Source: Mantis religiosa (lineage: Eukaryota > Arthropoda > Insecta > Mantodea > Mantidae). Taken from it: a stretch of DNA of 64,000 nt. Position numbers and translations under genes: made by a program. Of this stretch, positions 48,848 to 61,110 are shown piece by piece. How positions within the stretch are numbered: position 1 is the stretch's first letter; each line of letters starts with the position of its first letter. The notes beneath the pieces were generated by a model. It saw only the letters and a program-made list of their open reading frames with translations, searched no databases and was not told where the DNA came from. Location: positions 84,877,630 through 84,941,629 of the forward strand of contig CM060952.1 in assembly GCA_030765055.1 (NCBI GenBank), read 5' to 3'.

Positions 48848-48985
48848 TATTAATCTGTGGGTGTATCTAATACGGGAGTATGCAACCTCTTCCATAGATG
48901 GCATTGCAACATAACCTTAGAATTCGTTAGTGTATCTAATACGGAAGTATGTAACCTCTCTCACAGATTGTATTGTAAGTTTAAC
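48848..48985. repeat. Two relic satellite monomers outside the array
   Basis: 'gtatctaatacgggagtatg caacctcttcc' and a second, more diverged unit ('gtatctaatacggaagtatg') match the 67/68-bp satellite. They lie about 3.5 kb beyond the array end. Their divergence suggests an older, separate seed or a remnant of a once longer array. Confidence 0.85.
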
Positions 48986-49134
48986 TTCATGGGAATTGTG
49001 GTTACTATCTCTTTTACGTACTTGGGGAAATTAGGGGACATAAGTATTTTGTTTCAATTAAACCTTTTTATCCCGAGAGTTTACTGGAAATGCGTGGATT
49101 TGAGAATTTCTCATTACGAAAAATAACATTTGAG

Positions 49135-49480
49135 TGTTTAGGTGTTCTTTGTATGTTTTCTTTACATGTGCATATGTTTTTTTGTGAACAGCCTAACTCA
49201 AAAAGAATAGTTGGTTAAAGACGAAACTGCACATAAGTTCAACATCTTTCAACGATGCTTTAAAGAAATTGTTCCACCCCAGAACATTTTATATGGATCT
49301 TTTACAAATACTTTTATTTTGTCAAAAATAGCTCTAAAGATTTGTCTTAAAATCTCATATGTTTTATATATTTTCATGAAGTTTATGGGAAAGCCGCGTC
49401 TATTCTGAATAAGTTTTGCATAACGCAACAGTAAGAGATAGACAAAATACAAAGAAAGTGGTCTAAACTTAACTTCGTGG
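49135..49480 (-). repeat. AT-rich dispersed repeat, copy
   Basis: Minus-oriented, from 'gtgaacagcctaactcaaaa' through 'agttcaacatctttcaacg' and 'cttaaaatctcatatgtttt' to 'cagtaagagatagacaaaat'. A good near-complete example of the 3' half of the family. Confidence 0.65.
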
Positions 49481-49514
49481 CACAACAAAAAGAGGCCAAA
49501 CGGGAGTCAACAGT

Positions 49515-49810
49515 AGGGTGTAGCAATGGAGGATGGAACGTGGTGATAACCCCGATTCCCTCCCAGCTGCAGGATGTAATATTTGTAAGTAGTGTGTAAA
49601 GAGCCAGGATCAGACGGTTAGACACTTAGTCTGGTGTGAGAACGAAGAAAATACGCATTAAGGTGAAGTTGATGAAAAGAGAGTTGAGGGTTGAGCAGTC
49701 GATTGAATGAATGGTGGGAGACCGAAGAAAACCCGTCCACACAAATCCCACATGGAATCGATCCAGAGCCACTTTGGTGAAAGTGCTCTAACTATTCCGC
49801 TAGGACCGCC
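49515..49810 (-). mobile_element. SINE family E, tRNA-derived
   Basis: On the minus strand the head starts at 49810 with GGCGGTCCTAGCGGAATAG, an anticodon-arm-like 'ctttcaccaaag' and box B-like GGATCGATTCC, followed by 'gggttttcttcggtctccc'. The far end is uncertain and no TSD was found. Confidence 0.6.
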
Positions 49811-50574
49811 ATAAAACTAATAGTAGTATTTTTTTGGGGGGGGGGGAGGGCGTTATTTCTCCAGTCAGTTCGTGGAGTCTGATAAGAACGACACAAATTT
49901 TCTTCGCTTTATTACATTTAAAATCCTTTTTCCTCGCGACCCTCTTGATTCAATATTTTGTTGCAGTGCCTTTTCGAAGGCTATCATCTTTCGCAACTCA
50001 TTTTTCGTTCACTTTTCTTCTGGTAAAGCTGCAACGTTGTCTGGAGTGTCACATGTTGAGTTCATTGCTCACGTAATGAGATCATCTGTCCGAGTGACCC
50101 CTCCCCATTTTCGCAGCCCTTCAACTCAATTTGCCGCCACTGCAGAGATACCATCTTAACAAAAACATTCTACCCAAGGAAACCCCAACCGGTTTATTCC
50201 TTCACATGAAACATTGTGCTACTCGGAAGCGCTTACAAATTAGAGGACTGCATGGTTCTTAATTTGAAAAATGTTTGTCGGTCTCGTGCTTGAAAATGAT
50301 GACAAAAATCTTATGTGTTCATTCACATGACTTTCTTTACTCACTCTCGTACAAACTATTTCTAAAAATTACCTTGTTTTCATTTAGTTCAAGTTAATCG
50401 AGAAAGATGTCCGTGGAAATGGTTGTATTATGTTTTATTATAGATGCAACACCAATAGGAGCATATAACAGGCCCAATGCAATACCATAGTCAAATCTTT
50501 CAGTAGCTCGTTGACAATGTGATGACTCAGACATTCCGTTCCGTTTACACGAGAAAAGAATAAATATTGGAAAA
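49811..50574. other. Unassigned sequence
   Basis: Includes a T/G homopolymer tract at about 49830-49848. Overlapping frames at 49834-50159 have no recognisable domain. Confidence 0.3.
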
Positions 50575-51080
50575 TTGAAATAAATAACAAAATATACTTA
50601 CAAAATGTTCACTACGCAGAGAGCCTTTGACTCAAATTGTGTTTTTAATAAGATCTGCATTTTTTGTGTAGTAAGATTTTATCTATCTATTACGGTTTAC
50701 CAGTTATATAAAAGTCATTCAGAAAGAAGAAAACTTTGTAGGTTATTCCCAGAAAATCAAAGATTACTTTAATTTCTTATAAAAATATCTTAAAATTATT
50801 GCATTTTAATGAAAATCGTTTGAGCTATTTCTGAAGCAATGAAATTTTCGGAAAAATGTACCATGTAAAGGATAATTCGTGATAGGGAGATTTTCTTTAA
50901 AATCTTCCTGTCTTATCCTTAGAGGATGCCTAATTTAAATACCAACTCAGTTTTTTTTTATTTATGATACTCAAAAAGATATGTACTCATACGTGGAGAG
51001 CTTTTTCCATAAAAATTCTGTTTTTGGATTCAGGGATTCTCAAAACAAGTATTCCGGTTATATCTTGGTATATTATTTTT
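50575..51080 (+). repeat. AT-rich dispersed repeat, copy
   Basis: Plus-oriented and relatively complete: 'gttcactacgcagagag', 'tttttgtgtagtaagatttt', 'accagttatataaaagtcat', 'aatgaaaatcgtttgagct', then 'tttttggattcagggattc' at the far end. Confidence 0.65.
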
Positions 51081-53449
51081 GTAAGTACGTAGTAGAGGCA
51101 TTAAAAATATGTGTTACATACACATGACAATTTCTACCCACTACTATTTATTTTTATTTATTTTCTAGTACTTATTAAGGTTTATTTTTCTACAGCGTTA
51201 TATTAATCGAAGTAATGAATTGCAGAAATAATTGCATTACACGTTCCGTTGACGGTACATAAGAAATCGAAATGATATATATTTTATCAACAAGGTCACA
51301 CTATAGGAAAAACCTCCAACTAGCGTCATCACTTAAAGAAACCAATACTAACATATACCTCGGAAATGGACAAGACCACAAAAATGTCACATCAGATAGA
51401 TCTTAATTTATATTTAATAGCATGCCTGGAACATAATGCACGATATGGTTTATAAAAACATGATAATTCAATTAATCAAATATAAAATTAACATTGGGAT
51501 AAACATTATTGTAATCGTGTGTTTGAAACTTAAAAATGTACTCCTTTAACAGCGTAAAATAGGTGCATGAATATTTATCATTGACGACGTTACATTCCTC
51601 GCTTACAATTGTACAACATTTATACTCTTTAACGAAATGCACAAGACTTAAAGTACTTTTTAATTAAAATCTTTTATGTCCCATTTTTGTAAAAAACTAA
51701 ACTTAAATTCTGATATTTACTTTGATTTTCGAACATTTTCTAAACATAATTTTCTTTTGTTTTAAGGAACCTCCAAATATGTACTTACTTTCACTGAAAC
51801 CTTGGTATTGAATTTTTTTGTGGAAAACAGTATGTCAGGGAAAGTAAAAATGGGTCAGGGTGAAATATGAAGAGTGAAATAGAACTGCAAGAAGACGAAG
51901 AGGAGTAACACAGCTAGGGAAGCTGTGGATAACGAGGTTATGTTGCAGAGAAGGCGCTGGACATCTCCCCTTTGTGATCTGTCACCCTCACAGGAGGAAA
52001 GAAAAAGGAGAAATACAAGAACTAACGTCTTGCACTTTTACGACCATATCTAAACCAACATAAGCTGATAGTGGAAACTGAACTTGATCTAATAACAGAT
52101 GTAACACCGACATTTGGTAATGATCTCTCAAACATAGACATTTCTATTCTATGACTATGAAATTTATGGATCTTACATTCAAAATATTTTATTTACCCTT
52201 TATATTATAAATACCTATATTTATGTAATATACGTTAAAATCAAAAAAAAGTGTTCATTTTGAAATTTTAAGTTTTTGAAGATTATTTTGTCACCACATT
52301 GAAATTTGAAAATGCTGCACAATATGTAGTTGTCATCCAATTTTTCTCAAACGTTTCATTCAGATTCCGAAATATCTAGGAATTAAATCTGTGTTTCGAA
52401 AAGCTTTGGGTTATTAGTTTTTAAAGTTCTATAAAACTTTTAAAAATCTAGAAATTTCAGATAAAAGCATTTGATACTTTTTTCAATAAAGGCTAGGAAA
52501 ATAAAATTATACGACAGATAAATTATATAATATTAAAAAAAATTGTTTATATAAGAAAACTTTTGTTTTTCATGACTGAAAACTATAGAATTAAATTTTG
52601 GACGGTGCATTTCTTCAAAATACTTCTGTGTCATAATTATAATAGCTCTGCACACCGTTGCTTTAAAATTTCCTTGGAGCTTTGGTTGTTCTGCTAATCG
52701 TATTAACATCTTAGATTCTGGAATTAATTTTTGTCAAAGTTATTGACTGTAAAATTTATGATTGGATAGAGAATTCATTATTAAAATGGATTACTAATCA
52801 CGATACATGATCCATACGATAACTATATGCATAATTACATATGGATGAGTTACGGTCATTTAAGTAATGTAAAATTTTCTCTGGAGTCATTAGCAAGTTT
52901 CTTAGTGTAGCTCAAATAATCAGAATCCTATTGATTTCAGTCCACCTGTAAACCATTACCTTAAACGTTAGACCGCTGGATAGTTACAGTCTGGCTGTTG
53001 CCAAGGCATATGAAGGAGATTTTGAAACTTACAAAGGAATTTTAGCGTGTTACACAGTAACAATAACGTTTCAGATACGAGTTAGCAGTTTAACAGTTGG
53101 CAATATGTGTACTGACGCTTGTAGGGAGGAAACAAGAGAGCGCGTGTTGCTAAAATTTGCGTCATTCCCTTCGTGTTTTTGTAGTCTTATAGAAGTGTTT
53201 ACTGTGATTGATATCCTATAATGATTAAAGACTACGCTACAGTTAAGTTTATAGCAGTAAGTTCAGCTAAAATATCTGAGAGGAATAGTAGCATAGTGTA
53301 GGTAAGTCTTAAGTTGAGATAGTGCTAACATAAAGAAATTGTTTAATTGTCAGTCGACAGTTAACTTCAGATAGATCATTTCTTGTCTCCATCAGTCAAT
53401 TTAACATGTATTATCATTATAGCATACTCGGAGGCAAATATCTAAGTAG
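51081..53449. other. Unassigned AT-rich sequence
   Basis: No gene recognised. An A/G-rich stretch at about 51865-52025 could be a worn LINE fragment but no motif can be named. GC content rises slightly from 52960 to 53180 without an ORF. Confidence 0.3.
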
Positions 53450-53893
53450 TTTACATGTATGACATAGCAGTTGGACCAGCAATTGGATCTCTTTCTGCAT
53501 ACCCTTCACGAGGAACCACTGGAGACGTATGGTCTGTAGGACCATCTGAGACAAGCCGAGTTCCGTAGTGCAGCGTTCCACCCAAACCTATGAAGGCCCC
53601 TCCAGCGGGAACCAGAGAAAGCTCGGCCCAGTAGTGGAGGCTCGAGCGGCCAATTTCTGTCGGACTCGGGAAGTTCCAAATCGCAACCTTCTGCGCCATC
53701 TAGCCGTCGTCAGTGCTAGGCGTCCTCCTGTATCATGAAAGAGGGAAACAAAATGAGAGGAAATGAAAGAGAGGATAGTTTTGTTAGGAGGTATAACATT
53801 TGCCTTATCAATCAGGGAAAACCTCGGAAAACCCAATAGTAGAGTGGACGGGCACCAGCTGTAGAAACAGGACCTCCCGTATGTCACCATCAG
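53450..53893 (-). repeat. GC-rich island, probable SINE D-like element with an open frame
   Basis: On the minus strand, 'gggttttccgaggttttccc' and the T/C-rich 'ctctctttcatttcctctc' resemble the body of SINE family D. Beyond them, 53699-53451 stays open for 82 codons starting ATG GCG CAG, with a protein of normal composition (MAQKVAIWNFPSPTEIGRSS...). I do not recognise it. It could be a chance frame in a SINE body or a captured exon; a pyrimidine-rich stretch ending in 'catgatacag' stands just before it. Confidence 0.4.
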
Positions 53894-54424
53894 GCGTAAT
53901 CACAGAGCCATGGATATATGTGTAGTAAATTTATATCTTATGTTAATACTTCAACTATAAAACAAATTAATATCCCCGAATGTTTAATGTTATTTAAAAC
54001 ATTGAAGCAAACTTTAAAACATTGACAGTGTGAGATGTGTTACAACACAGTTTTTAATTACTCGCAATCTTCAGTTTCGTAGATGCTCTACTGTTCTTTA
54101 CGTCATCTGCGTAATAAGAAAGGAATATCTCGTCTCCCCACAAAAGAGAAGTAAAAAAATATTCTTGCAAATAAAATTGCGGCGTCTGAAAAATAATCAT
54201 AATCATAATCTCTCTCTCTCCCTCCTCACAGATTCTAGTCTTCAAGTTTTATTGCCGAAGGAGGGTTGCAAGAGGACAGGGGCAATTTCACCGAATAGCA
54301 GTCTATAAAGAAGAAGGGGAACCATCTTAGAGAATATGGGTCGAGAGGGTGAGAGCATTATGGTTATAAAACTATACCCACTTCCATGTTATGCTGACAC
54401 TTCACTTACATCGCTTTGCAGTCT
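53894..54424. other. Unassigned sequence
   Basis: Nothing recognised. A short CT-rich run lies at about 54208-54230. Confidence 0.3.
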
Positions 54425-54700
54425 AACAGTACTGTGACCCGCATTCGAGAGGTCGTGGTTTGATTCCTGTTGCCAACATTCCTTACTCAAGTTCTTTTTT
54501 TGAGGTTTTCCCTGGTCGCTAGTCTAATGCTGGGAAAGGTAATTACACCCCGAGAATTTTTTGTCCCTCTACTTCACTTCACCGCATATGACTATGACTT
54601 TGGGAGAGGATAGGGAATAATCTGGACTACAGAAAAGGTCACACCACAAGCCAAGGGTCGAACCTATGATCTCTCGTACAGCAGACATGCAAACGCACCA
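54425..54700 (+). mobile_element. SINE family D, copy 2
   Basis: tRNA-like box B GGTTTGATTCC at 54457-54467, then 'gaggttttccctggtcgc', 'aaggtaattacaccccgaga' and 'ttttttgtccctctacttca', matching the reverse-oriented copy at 32497-33050. The long GC-rich 3' body of that copy is absent. Confidence 0.75.
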
Positions 54701-54954
54701 CCGAATCAATTACAGTTCATTGCATCAACTTCTTGACCCATCCGTAAAACCCAAAAATGCACAGATTTTTCTTGATTAATTTCAAACTTTGACATATTTA
54801 GAACACTTTTTTATTTGTTCCATTTAACTGCAATGATCATATCGGTGGCCGTTCTCCTTTGGAATATATAGGTGTTAACTCGTATTCGTTGGATTTTAAT
54901 CGTTAGATCACTCAAAAATTCGCACTCTCATTCATACTTCCAGACTCTGGAGAA

Positions 54955-55067
54955 GAAGAGGAATTATCTTGGTCGGAGAAAAAATCCCACACCTACCGCC
55001 GGGAATCGAACCCGGGCCGCCTAGTAAGGCAGGCAGGTGTTCTAGCGACTGAGCTACAAGGCCAGCC
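54955..55067 (-). mobile_element. SINE family G, tRNA-derived, short
   Basis: On the minus strand it starts GGCTGGCCTTGTAGCTCAG (box A) and has box B GGGTTCGATTCCCGGCGG. The head is well preserved, the anticodon arm is enlarged, and the body is short and fades into AT-rich DNA. It is not a tRNA gene, since the acceptor arms do not pair. Confidence 0.7.
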
Positions 55068-56499
55068 TAACATTATTAGTACCAAACATATCAAATTTGA
55101 ACCCTTTAGGCTATTTAGTTCCAAAAATATTTGTTTCATCATTGTGTTGTTGGTACCACACACAATGCAGTTAACATTTTAAAAATCTTAAAAAATTCGA
55201 CAAATCTATTTTGTGGAATACTGTAAAATAGCGTTTTAAGAAACTGTGGTCTGAAAATTTTAATAGCATCTTAAATTTATATAAAAATAAATATTACTAT
55301 AAATAACTTTCTTTTGTAAAATTTCCACCAAACTAATATATGTCTTTTTATGAAATACCTACAACATAGGCTAGCAAAAATTAACTCAGTTATTTTCTTT
55401 TATTCTCATTTTTGAACATGTATGAAATTTATAATTAATTTCATTACAAAATATCATCATGAGGAATAGGTACGAGTATGTGCTGAAAACTAAAAAAGTT
55501 TGAAATGTTGTTTGGGCTGGCGACTTAAATGGGCGAATCCACTTGGGGCTGTCGTTTAAATTGTTGTATTTGCCTTAGGCTTATAAGAGTTACCGCAAAA
55601 ATAAATATAAAGTTCATGAAAAGGACCCTTTATGCATTTTTGACAGTTTTTCACGAACAGATATGCCCAGTACCCAAAACTTTAATTGAACTTTTAAATG
55701 CATACTTGTACATATAATAAAGATACAAATGACATCCATTTTTTTAAAATCAGATAATTTTGTGATGTTTCTGAATTCGACTTTCTTCTCCACTTATTTT
55801 ACCTCGTTTAAACTGAGTGGTCATATCGTTACAGACCTGTTAGGAGGTACCACTTGACTAGGGTGTGATGTAGGCAGCAAACCTTTTACGTTTCATCCCT
55901 GTACCATACGACCTTACTCCACTACATGTTCACAGAGACATTAGTACATACTAGGGAACCGTAAACTTGCCTCTATATTTGATGGGTAGAAGGCATCTAC
56001 GACTATTTCCATAAGACCTTGGGGGACAACATGTGTATCTCTGCTTCTATATCGGACACACAGTAAAAACCTATTTTAAGATGGCAAAATGTAATAAAGA
56101 AAGATTACTGGAAAATAAAGTTTCAAAATGTCATGCATTATCTCCACACGCTCAGTTAGCTCATGTTTGGGCATCGACCCTTTTTACTAAAGAAAACACT
56201 TTTAAGAGCATTCTTCGGGAAATTGCACCCAAAATTCAAGTATGGAAACTTTTAACGCAAAAAAATATGAAAAAAAAACATTTAAAATAGTTGAAAGGGT
56301 CTATAAACCATATGGAAGCTGTATAGAATAGTGCTCTTACGTGGCTTTATAGAATAGGATTAAGACAATCCATAAATAGAGATCCAGTTTTCCCACCTGG
56401 TCTTTTGGGGGATATTTTAGTGTTATTATAATGTAATACTTCTACTGCTTGCTTATACTAAATAGAGGGAGGGTGTAATTACAACCCAAAGTTAATTTA
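55068..56499. other. Unassigned AT-rich sequence
   Basis: No gene recognised. The 85-codon frame at 56033-56290 has no domain. Confidence 0.3.
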
Positions 56500-57380
56500 T
56501 CCGGAAATACACATTTTGATGTCTCCTGAATATAAAGGAGGCTAAGTTTTTGGACAATATGTGAGTGTTTTTTTTTCTATGTGCGTGTATGATTATGATT
56601 AGCAAAACCAAAAAAAAAAAAAAAAAAAAAAACGAAAAGTAGGTATAATACCAAACTTGGTATTTAAGTTCAGCATCCTCCTAGGATACTACACAGAGTT
56701 TAAAAACATTCTACACCACAAATTACTATATATGCAAAACATTTGTTTTTCATTTTCTGTAAAACTGATTCTGAAAATCCACATTAAAATACATCTTCAG
56801 CATGTTTCATTTAGAAATAAACTGCATATTTGCGCTTTCTACGAATAATCTGTGAAGTTGTCTTTGTTGATTAAATTTTGTACAATGTTTAATAACAAAA
56901 ACACTTAATGTTAATTGGTTGTTCTGCTAAACTAGCCGTGTGTACGACAACATTGGAATGACAGAATCAAACTTAGAAATTCATTGCTAAAGCCAGGATA
57001 TAAACCAAGGTTCCTTACGTTACTACCAGGTTTGGTATTTAACTACGGCATTAACGCCCCCCCTGACTAGGCTTTGTATGGAACAGTTCTTGAACATTTT
57101 TATTCTCTGAAAAATTATTCCAAGGATTTTGATTGGATATTTTCGTTCCAAATGAAATGTATATCTTAAATTTTCTGGGAATGTCCTCAGCATGCTACTT
57201 CATTCTAGATAATTTCGTATACTGGTGCACCGCAAGAGATAGACAAAATATTACTACACAAAAATGTAGATTTTGTTGATAGACACAATTTATGTCTGAA
57301 GTATTTTTTGTGGACACACCCATTTCCGAGATATTCCCTGTTATAGTTTGTGAATTTATGTTTATAATCTTAATCACATT
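56500..57380 (-). repeat. AT-rich dispersed repeat, long minus-oriented copy
   Basis: Starts with 'ggaaatacacattttgatgt', 'gtttttggacaatatgtgag' and a degenerate GT-rich tract. Then come an A-run with 'aacgaaaagtaggtataa' and 'taagttcagcatcctcc'. A second block at 57060-57380 ends with 'caagagatagacaaaatatt' and 'ttccgagatattccctgtta'. The two blocks may be one interrupted copy or two fragments. Confidence 0.6.
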
Positions 57381-58084
57381 CAATTATATTTAATATTAAG
57401 AATGCTATATTCGTATACAACAAACATTCAAAATGTCTGCTCCTAGCGAAATACTCAAATGTCCTCAAGTAATTTTTAATTATATGAGAATAATCATTAC
57501 TTGGCTAACTTTTAACACTTTCAACTGTCTTCTTAAACATGCTCTATTATCATTTTAGAAACGTAGTTTCCCACAGAAGGTGACGAACTGTTCAGTTTTC
57601 GCTACCAGAAGGGCATCATGAAACTGTAAGCATACGATCAGAGGTTCCACTTAATAGCATTGATAAGTTTGTTGAAATGATAGATAACAATTTACCACAG
57701 CGAAAGTATAGAGCCATTATCACATACATGTTGACTGAAATAAATATTTTCATGGTGTTTGCTGTTATTAAGAGATATGCCTGAACGTTTACGATTCTTG
57801 TTACTTCTTGTACCAGGAACTATCTTCCTAAAAAAAATACTGCAACATAAGTGAAACCTATGCAAAAGTCAACCAATTTACATTACATAGCTGTAATACG
57901 AATAAAATTGGTCATACATTTTCGGTCATGACAACCACCCCGCAGTTTTGAAAGCCAATACTCCGGCAATCCTCTAGGAAAATATTACAATTTAAACTCC
58001 AGTACACCAGTTAAATTTCGATTGGTTGGAATACAAGAAATGGAGATGATTCCAGCGTTTAGGTACTTTGGTAACAAATGAAAG
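57381..58084. other. Unassigned AT-rich sequence
   Basis: Nothing recognised. Confidence 0.3.
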
Positions 58085-58760
58085 CAACAGCTGGTATCTA
58101 TGGTACACACTTAAACCACAAGGTATCTCCTAACACTAAAGTCTCTGTGTACACGAGATGAAGCAAGATCTATGTTACAGAGATGAGATAGAAGGTTAAA
58201 TTTCCACTACACACTGAGCCACGAGATGTCACCTAAAATTAAGATCTCTGTGTACACGTGATGAAACAAAGTGGTATGTTACAGAGATGTGACCTAGAAG
58301 GTTTACAGCTCCCATACATCAAGCCACGAGGTATCTACTAGCACTAAGGTCTCTGTGCACATGCGATTAAGTAAGATGGTATGTTACAGAGATGAGATCC
58401 AGAAGGTTAACTGTCCACCACACACCGAATCACGAGATATCTTCTAAAATTAAGGTCTACGTAGACACGTGATAAAGCAAGATGGTATGATACAGAAATG
58501 AGACTTATAGGGTCAACTGACCAACACACCGGGTCACGAGGAATCTCCTAACATTAACGTCTCTCTCTAAACAGATTGAAATAAGATGGTATGGTACAGA
58601 GATGAGATTTATAGGGTCAACTACCACCTCACACTGAGCCACAAGGTTTCTCCTGAAGCTAATGCATCTTTGTACACTTAAGGAAACGAGACGGTTAGAG
58701 GGATGAGACCTAGAAGGTTAACTGCCACCACATACCGAGCTATGGGCTATCTCCCAGTTG
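58085..58760. repeat. About 105-bp tandem repeat, roughly 6 units
   Basis: Diverged units share 'cgaggtatctcctaacatta', 'gtctctgtgtacacg', 'agcaagatggtatgttacag' and 'agatgagacctagaaggtta'. Spacing between equivalent points is about 103-106 bp. Units differ by many substitutions, so the array is old and not being homogenised. It is unrelated to the 67/68-bp satellite. Confidence 0.9.
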
Positions 58761-58861
58761 CGGCTCTTAAAAACATCTCCCTTAACATGGGGTTTTACAT
58801 CTCTTAAGATCCTTGGAATAATCTGGATTTACAAAAATTGACACCGAAATTTACAACTTAG

Positions 58862-59067
58862 AATCTTGAAACACCAACCAGCATGACAGGCGAAATTAAA
58901 TTGAGACATGAAATGAAACTTAATTTCAGAATGTAATTATTCTTCATAGCATTCACGTAAACTCTGGGAAAGCCCTGAAAAAGCTCATTAGTCAGGACGA
59001 CAGACAAAAGGAATCGAACTTACGAGTTCCCGAATGTCGGGCACAGACTCTAGCTCCGAGCCACCCC
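58862..59067 (-). mobile_element. SINE family D, copy 3
   Basis: On the minus strand the head reads GGGGTGGCTCGGAGCTAGAG with box B AAGTTCGATTCC, then 'cagggctttcccagagttta', 'aattacattctgaaattaag' and 'catttcatgtctcaattt'. It matches the order of landmarks in the copies at 32.5 and 54.4 kb. Confidence 0.75.
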
Positions 59068-59765
59068 TTTCAGATGACCATGTAGTCTACTAAAATAGAG
59101 GAGAAATTGAAATATTTAATAGAAAACATATATAATTAGCAGTTAATGAGACGCTGAGCATCATCTGAAGGAGTTAGTACGTTTATACATTTTGCTCTTT
59201 ACCTCTAATGAATTATTCATGTTCTCGAGCTACAAGAACTGTGTACCACACAATATGCAGAGCCAGTCCGACTCAGCATAACGTGGAAAGACGTGTAGCT
59301 GCAGAGAAGAGAGTCGCGGCGAGAAAATTGGATCGCCCTTATCTGTTTTTACCATTCTTTGATTACCTACTTTATTATTTTTTTATTTAATCCATCGCCC
59401 CCTCTCGGTTATTACGTATAATAAATGGCTCACAGACTTTCCATGTTGGAGTCAATATGGCGTTATCTCTGGGAAATGCAGACCGCACATTTCTATAACG
59501 TCTGCTCCTTCGTTTGTACTTCGGGAATAAAGGAACGACCGAAGAGAAACAAGGAAGGAAAGAAAAAAACTCTCTCTTTCCTAAAGTTTGTCCTTATTAA
59601 TGCAAGAAAGGACTAAAAACGTCTGTTGTTTTACATTCTCGTGACATTTTCTACCAATTCTTCAACAAATTTTCCTTAAAGAAATAAATTCTTCTATGTA
59701 CTTCATAGTTAACGATTTTCTATTCATGTTTTTAAATTTTATTTTCTAACGACATTGTGAATTGT
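59068..59765. other. Unassigned sequence
   Basis: No gene recognised. Short frames at 59208-59390 and 59425-59616 lack domains. Confidence 0.3.
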
Positions 59766-60030
59766 CAGGGTCATGTAAGTGCCGCCGGTGTGCCGGGATT
59801 GCCATGGGGGAGTTCTTTTACATACCAGTAAATATTTGATGCTGTGTACGGACACACGGACATTCAGGAGGACCGGGTTCGAATCCCGGAGGGAAAATAC
59901 TTTAATGCCGGCCCTCGTAGCCATGGTCGCTAAAGCGTATGTCTCTAGTGTTCCGCCGCGTAGAGGGTCGCGGGTTGGAGTCCCGCCTTGGGCATGGGTG
60001 TTTATATGTATAGTGAATATTTGTGAAACT
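59766..60030 (+). mobile_element. Two tRNA-like heads in tandem (SINE family H)
   Basis: The first block ends with box B GGGTTCGAATCCCGG (about 59875-59889). The second, from 59909, has a box A-like TAGCCATGGTCGCTAAAGCG and box B GGGTTGGAGTCCC (about 59972-59984), followed by 'gggcatgggtgtttatatgt'. It could be a dimeric SINE or two neighbouring insertions. Confidence 0.6.
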
Positions 60031-60339
60031 GGGAAAACAGATTAGAAAATAAATGGAAATAATGAAAAAAATCGATAAAAAAAGACGCATACAAACAGGC
60101 GCGCAGACGTTTTTCCCTATTCAGAGGACCTTCAAACGAATGTTTCAAGTGAAATCTCTGTATCACATATTTAAGTGTAATAAAATACGTTTTGTATCTA
60201 CTAGGTACCTGGTACTTCAATTCCACTACCTCTGCCACACGTTTTGTCTTTCTTGTTTTCACTAGGGTTAGGCGCGGTGGACGATCCTAAGCGAAGTTTT
60301 GCGGTGGATATGCTTTTCTCATAAAGAACCAAGTCTGAT
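60031..60339. other. Unassigned sequence
   Basis: Short overlapping frames on both strands, none with a recognisable domain. Nothing else recognised. Confidence 0.3.
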
Positions 60340-61110
60340 AACACAACGCGATATAAATTATGTGCTTTGATGAGATATAAATATTTTGAACAATACGATT
60401 TTATCTGTTTCGGTTCAACAGTCATTTAAAGGCCAGTTTTCGCAGTCTACTCCCAGAAAATTAAGTTAGACATATATCGTGTAAAGATACAAAACATGTT
60501 GTATCTTAATCATAATCACTAAAAGCCATTTTTTTATAAAAAAATCAGTATTTTTAAAAAGATGAATTTTCCTGAAAATTGTGTCACACCTTTGAACTGA
60601 ACAACGGCCTTGTTTTTGAGTGATACTGTCAAAAGAATCAAGGATATCCGGACATATAGGGACTTTCTATTGTTTCTACTAATACTTTGTAGCAGAAGTC
60701 AATCCAAAATTCAATACCGACATTTTACCGGAATTATATGTTTTGGAACCCCCTGAATCTAAAGAAAGAATTTTTGGACAATGTTCCATGTATCGGGTAA
60801 CAGGATACATCAAGAAAGAAAACCCGTTTAAAATACGAAGCTTTTATTATTGTTCAGCATCTTTTACGAAAATCCCTCATTCAAGACTACCCTCTACATG
60901 GAAAATGATTCGAGAAGTTTGTATTTCTCGTAAATATCTCTAACACTTTTGATTAATGTAGCACCTGGTTAAGATATATTCATGTAAAAAAATGAAATGC
61001 ACATCTTAAATTTTCTAGGGATATCTTCAGAAGAGTTTTTCATTTTGAGTGACTTTTGTTCAACTGGCAAACGTAAGAGATAGGCAAAATATGACTACTT
61101 ATACATGGTG
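60340..61110. repeat. AT-rich dispersed repeat, two copies in opposite orientation
   Basis: A plus-oriented copy (60340-60640: 'gattttatctgtttcggttc', 'cccagaaaattaagtta', 'gtttttgagtgatactgt') is followed by a minus-oriented one (60700-61110). The second carries 'ggaaccccctgaatctaaag', 'tttttggacaatgttcc', 'gttcagcatcttttacg', 'aactggcaaacgtaagagat' and 'aggcaaaatatgac'. Together they form a long diverged inverted arrangement. Confidence 0.55.
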
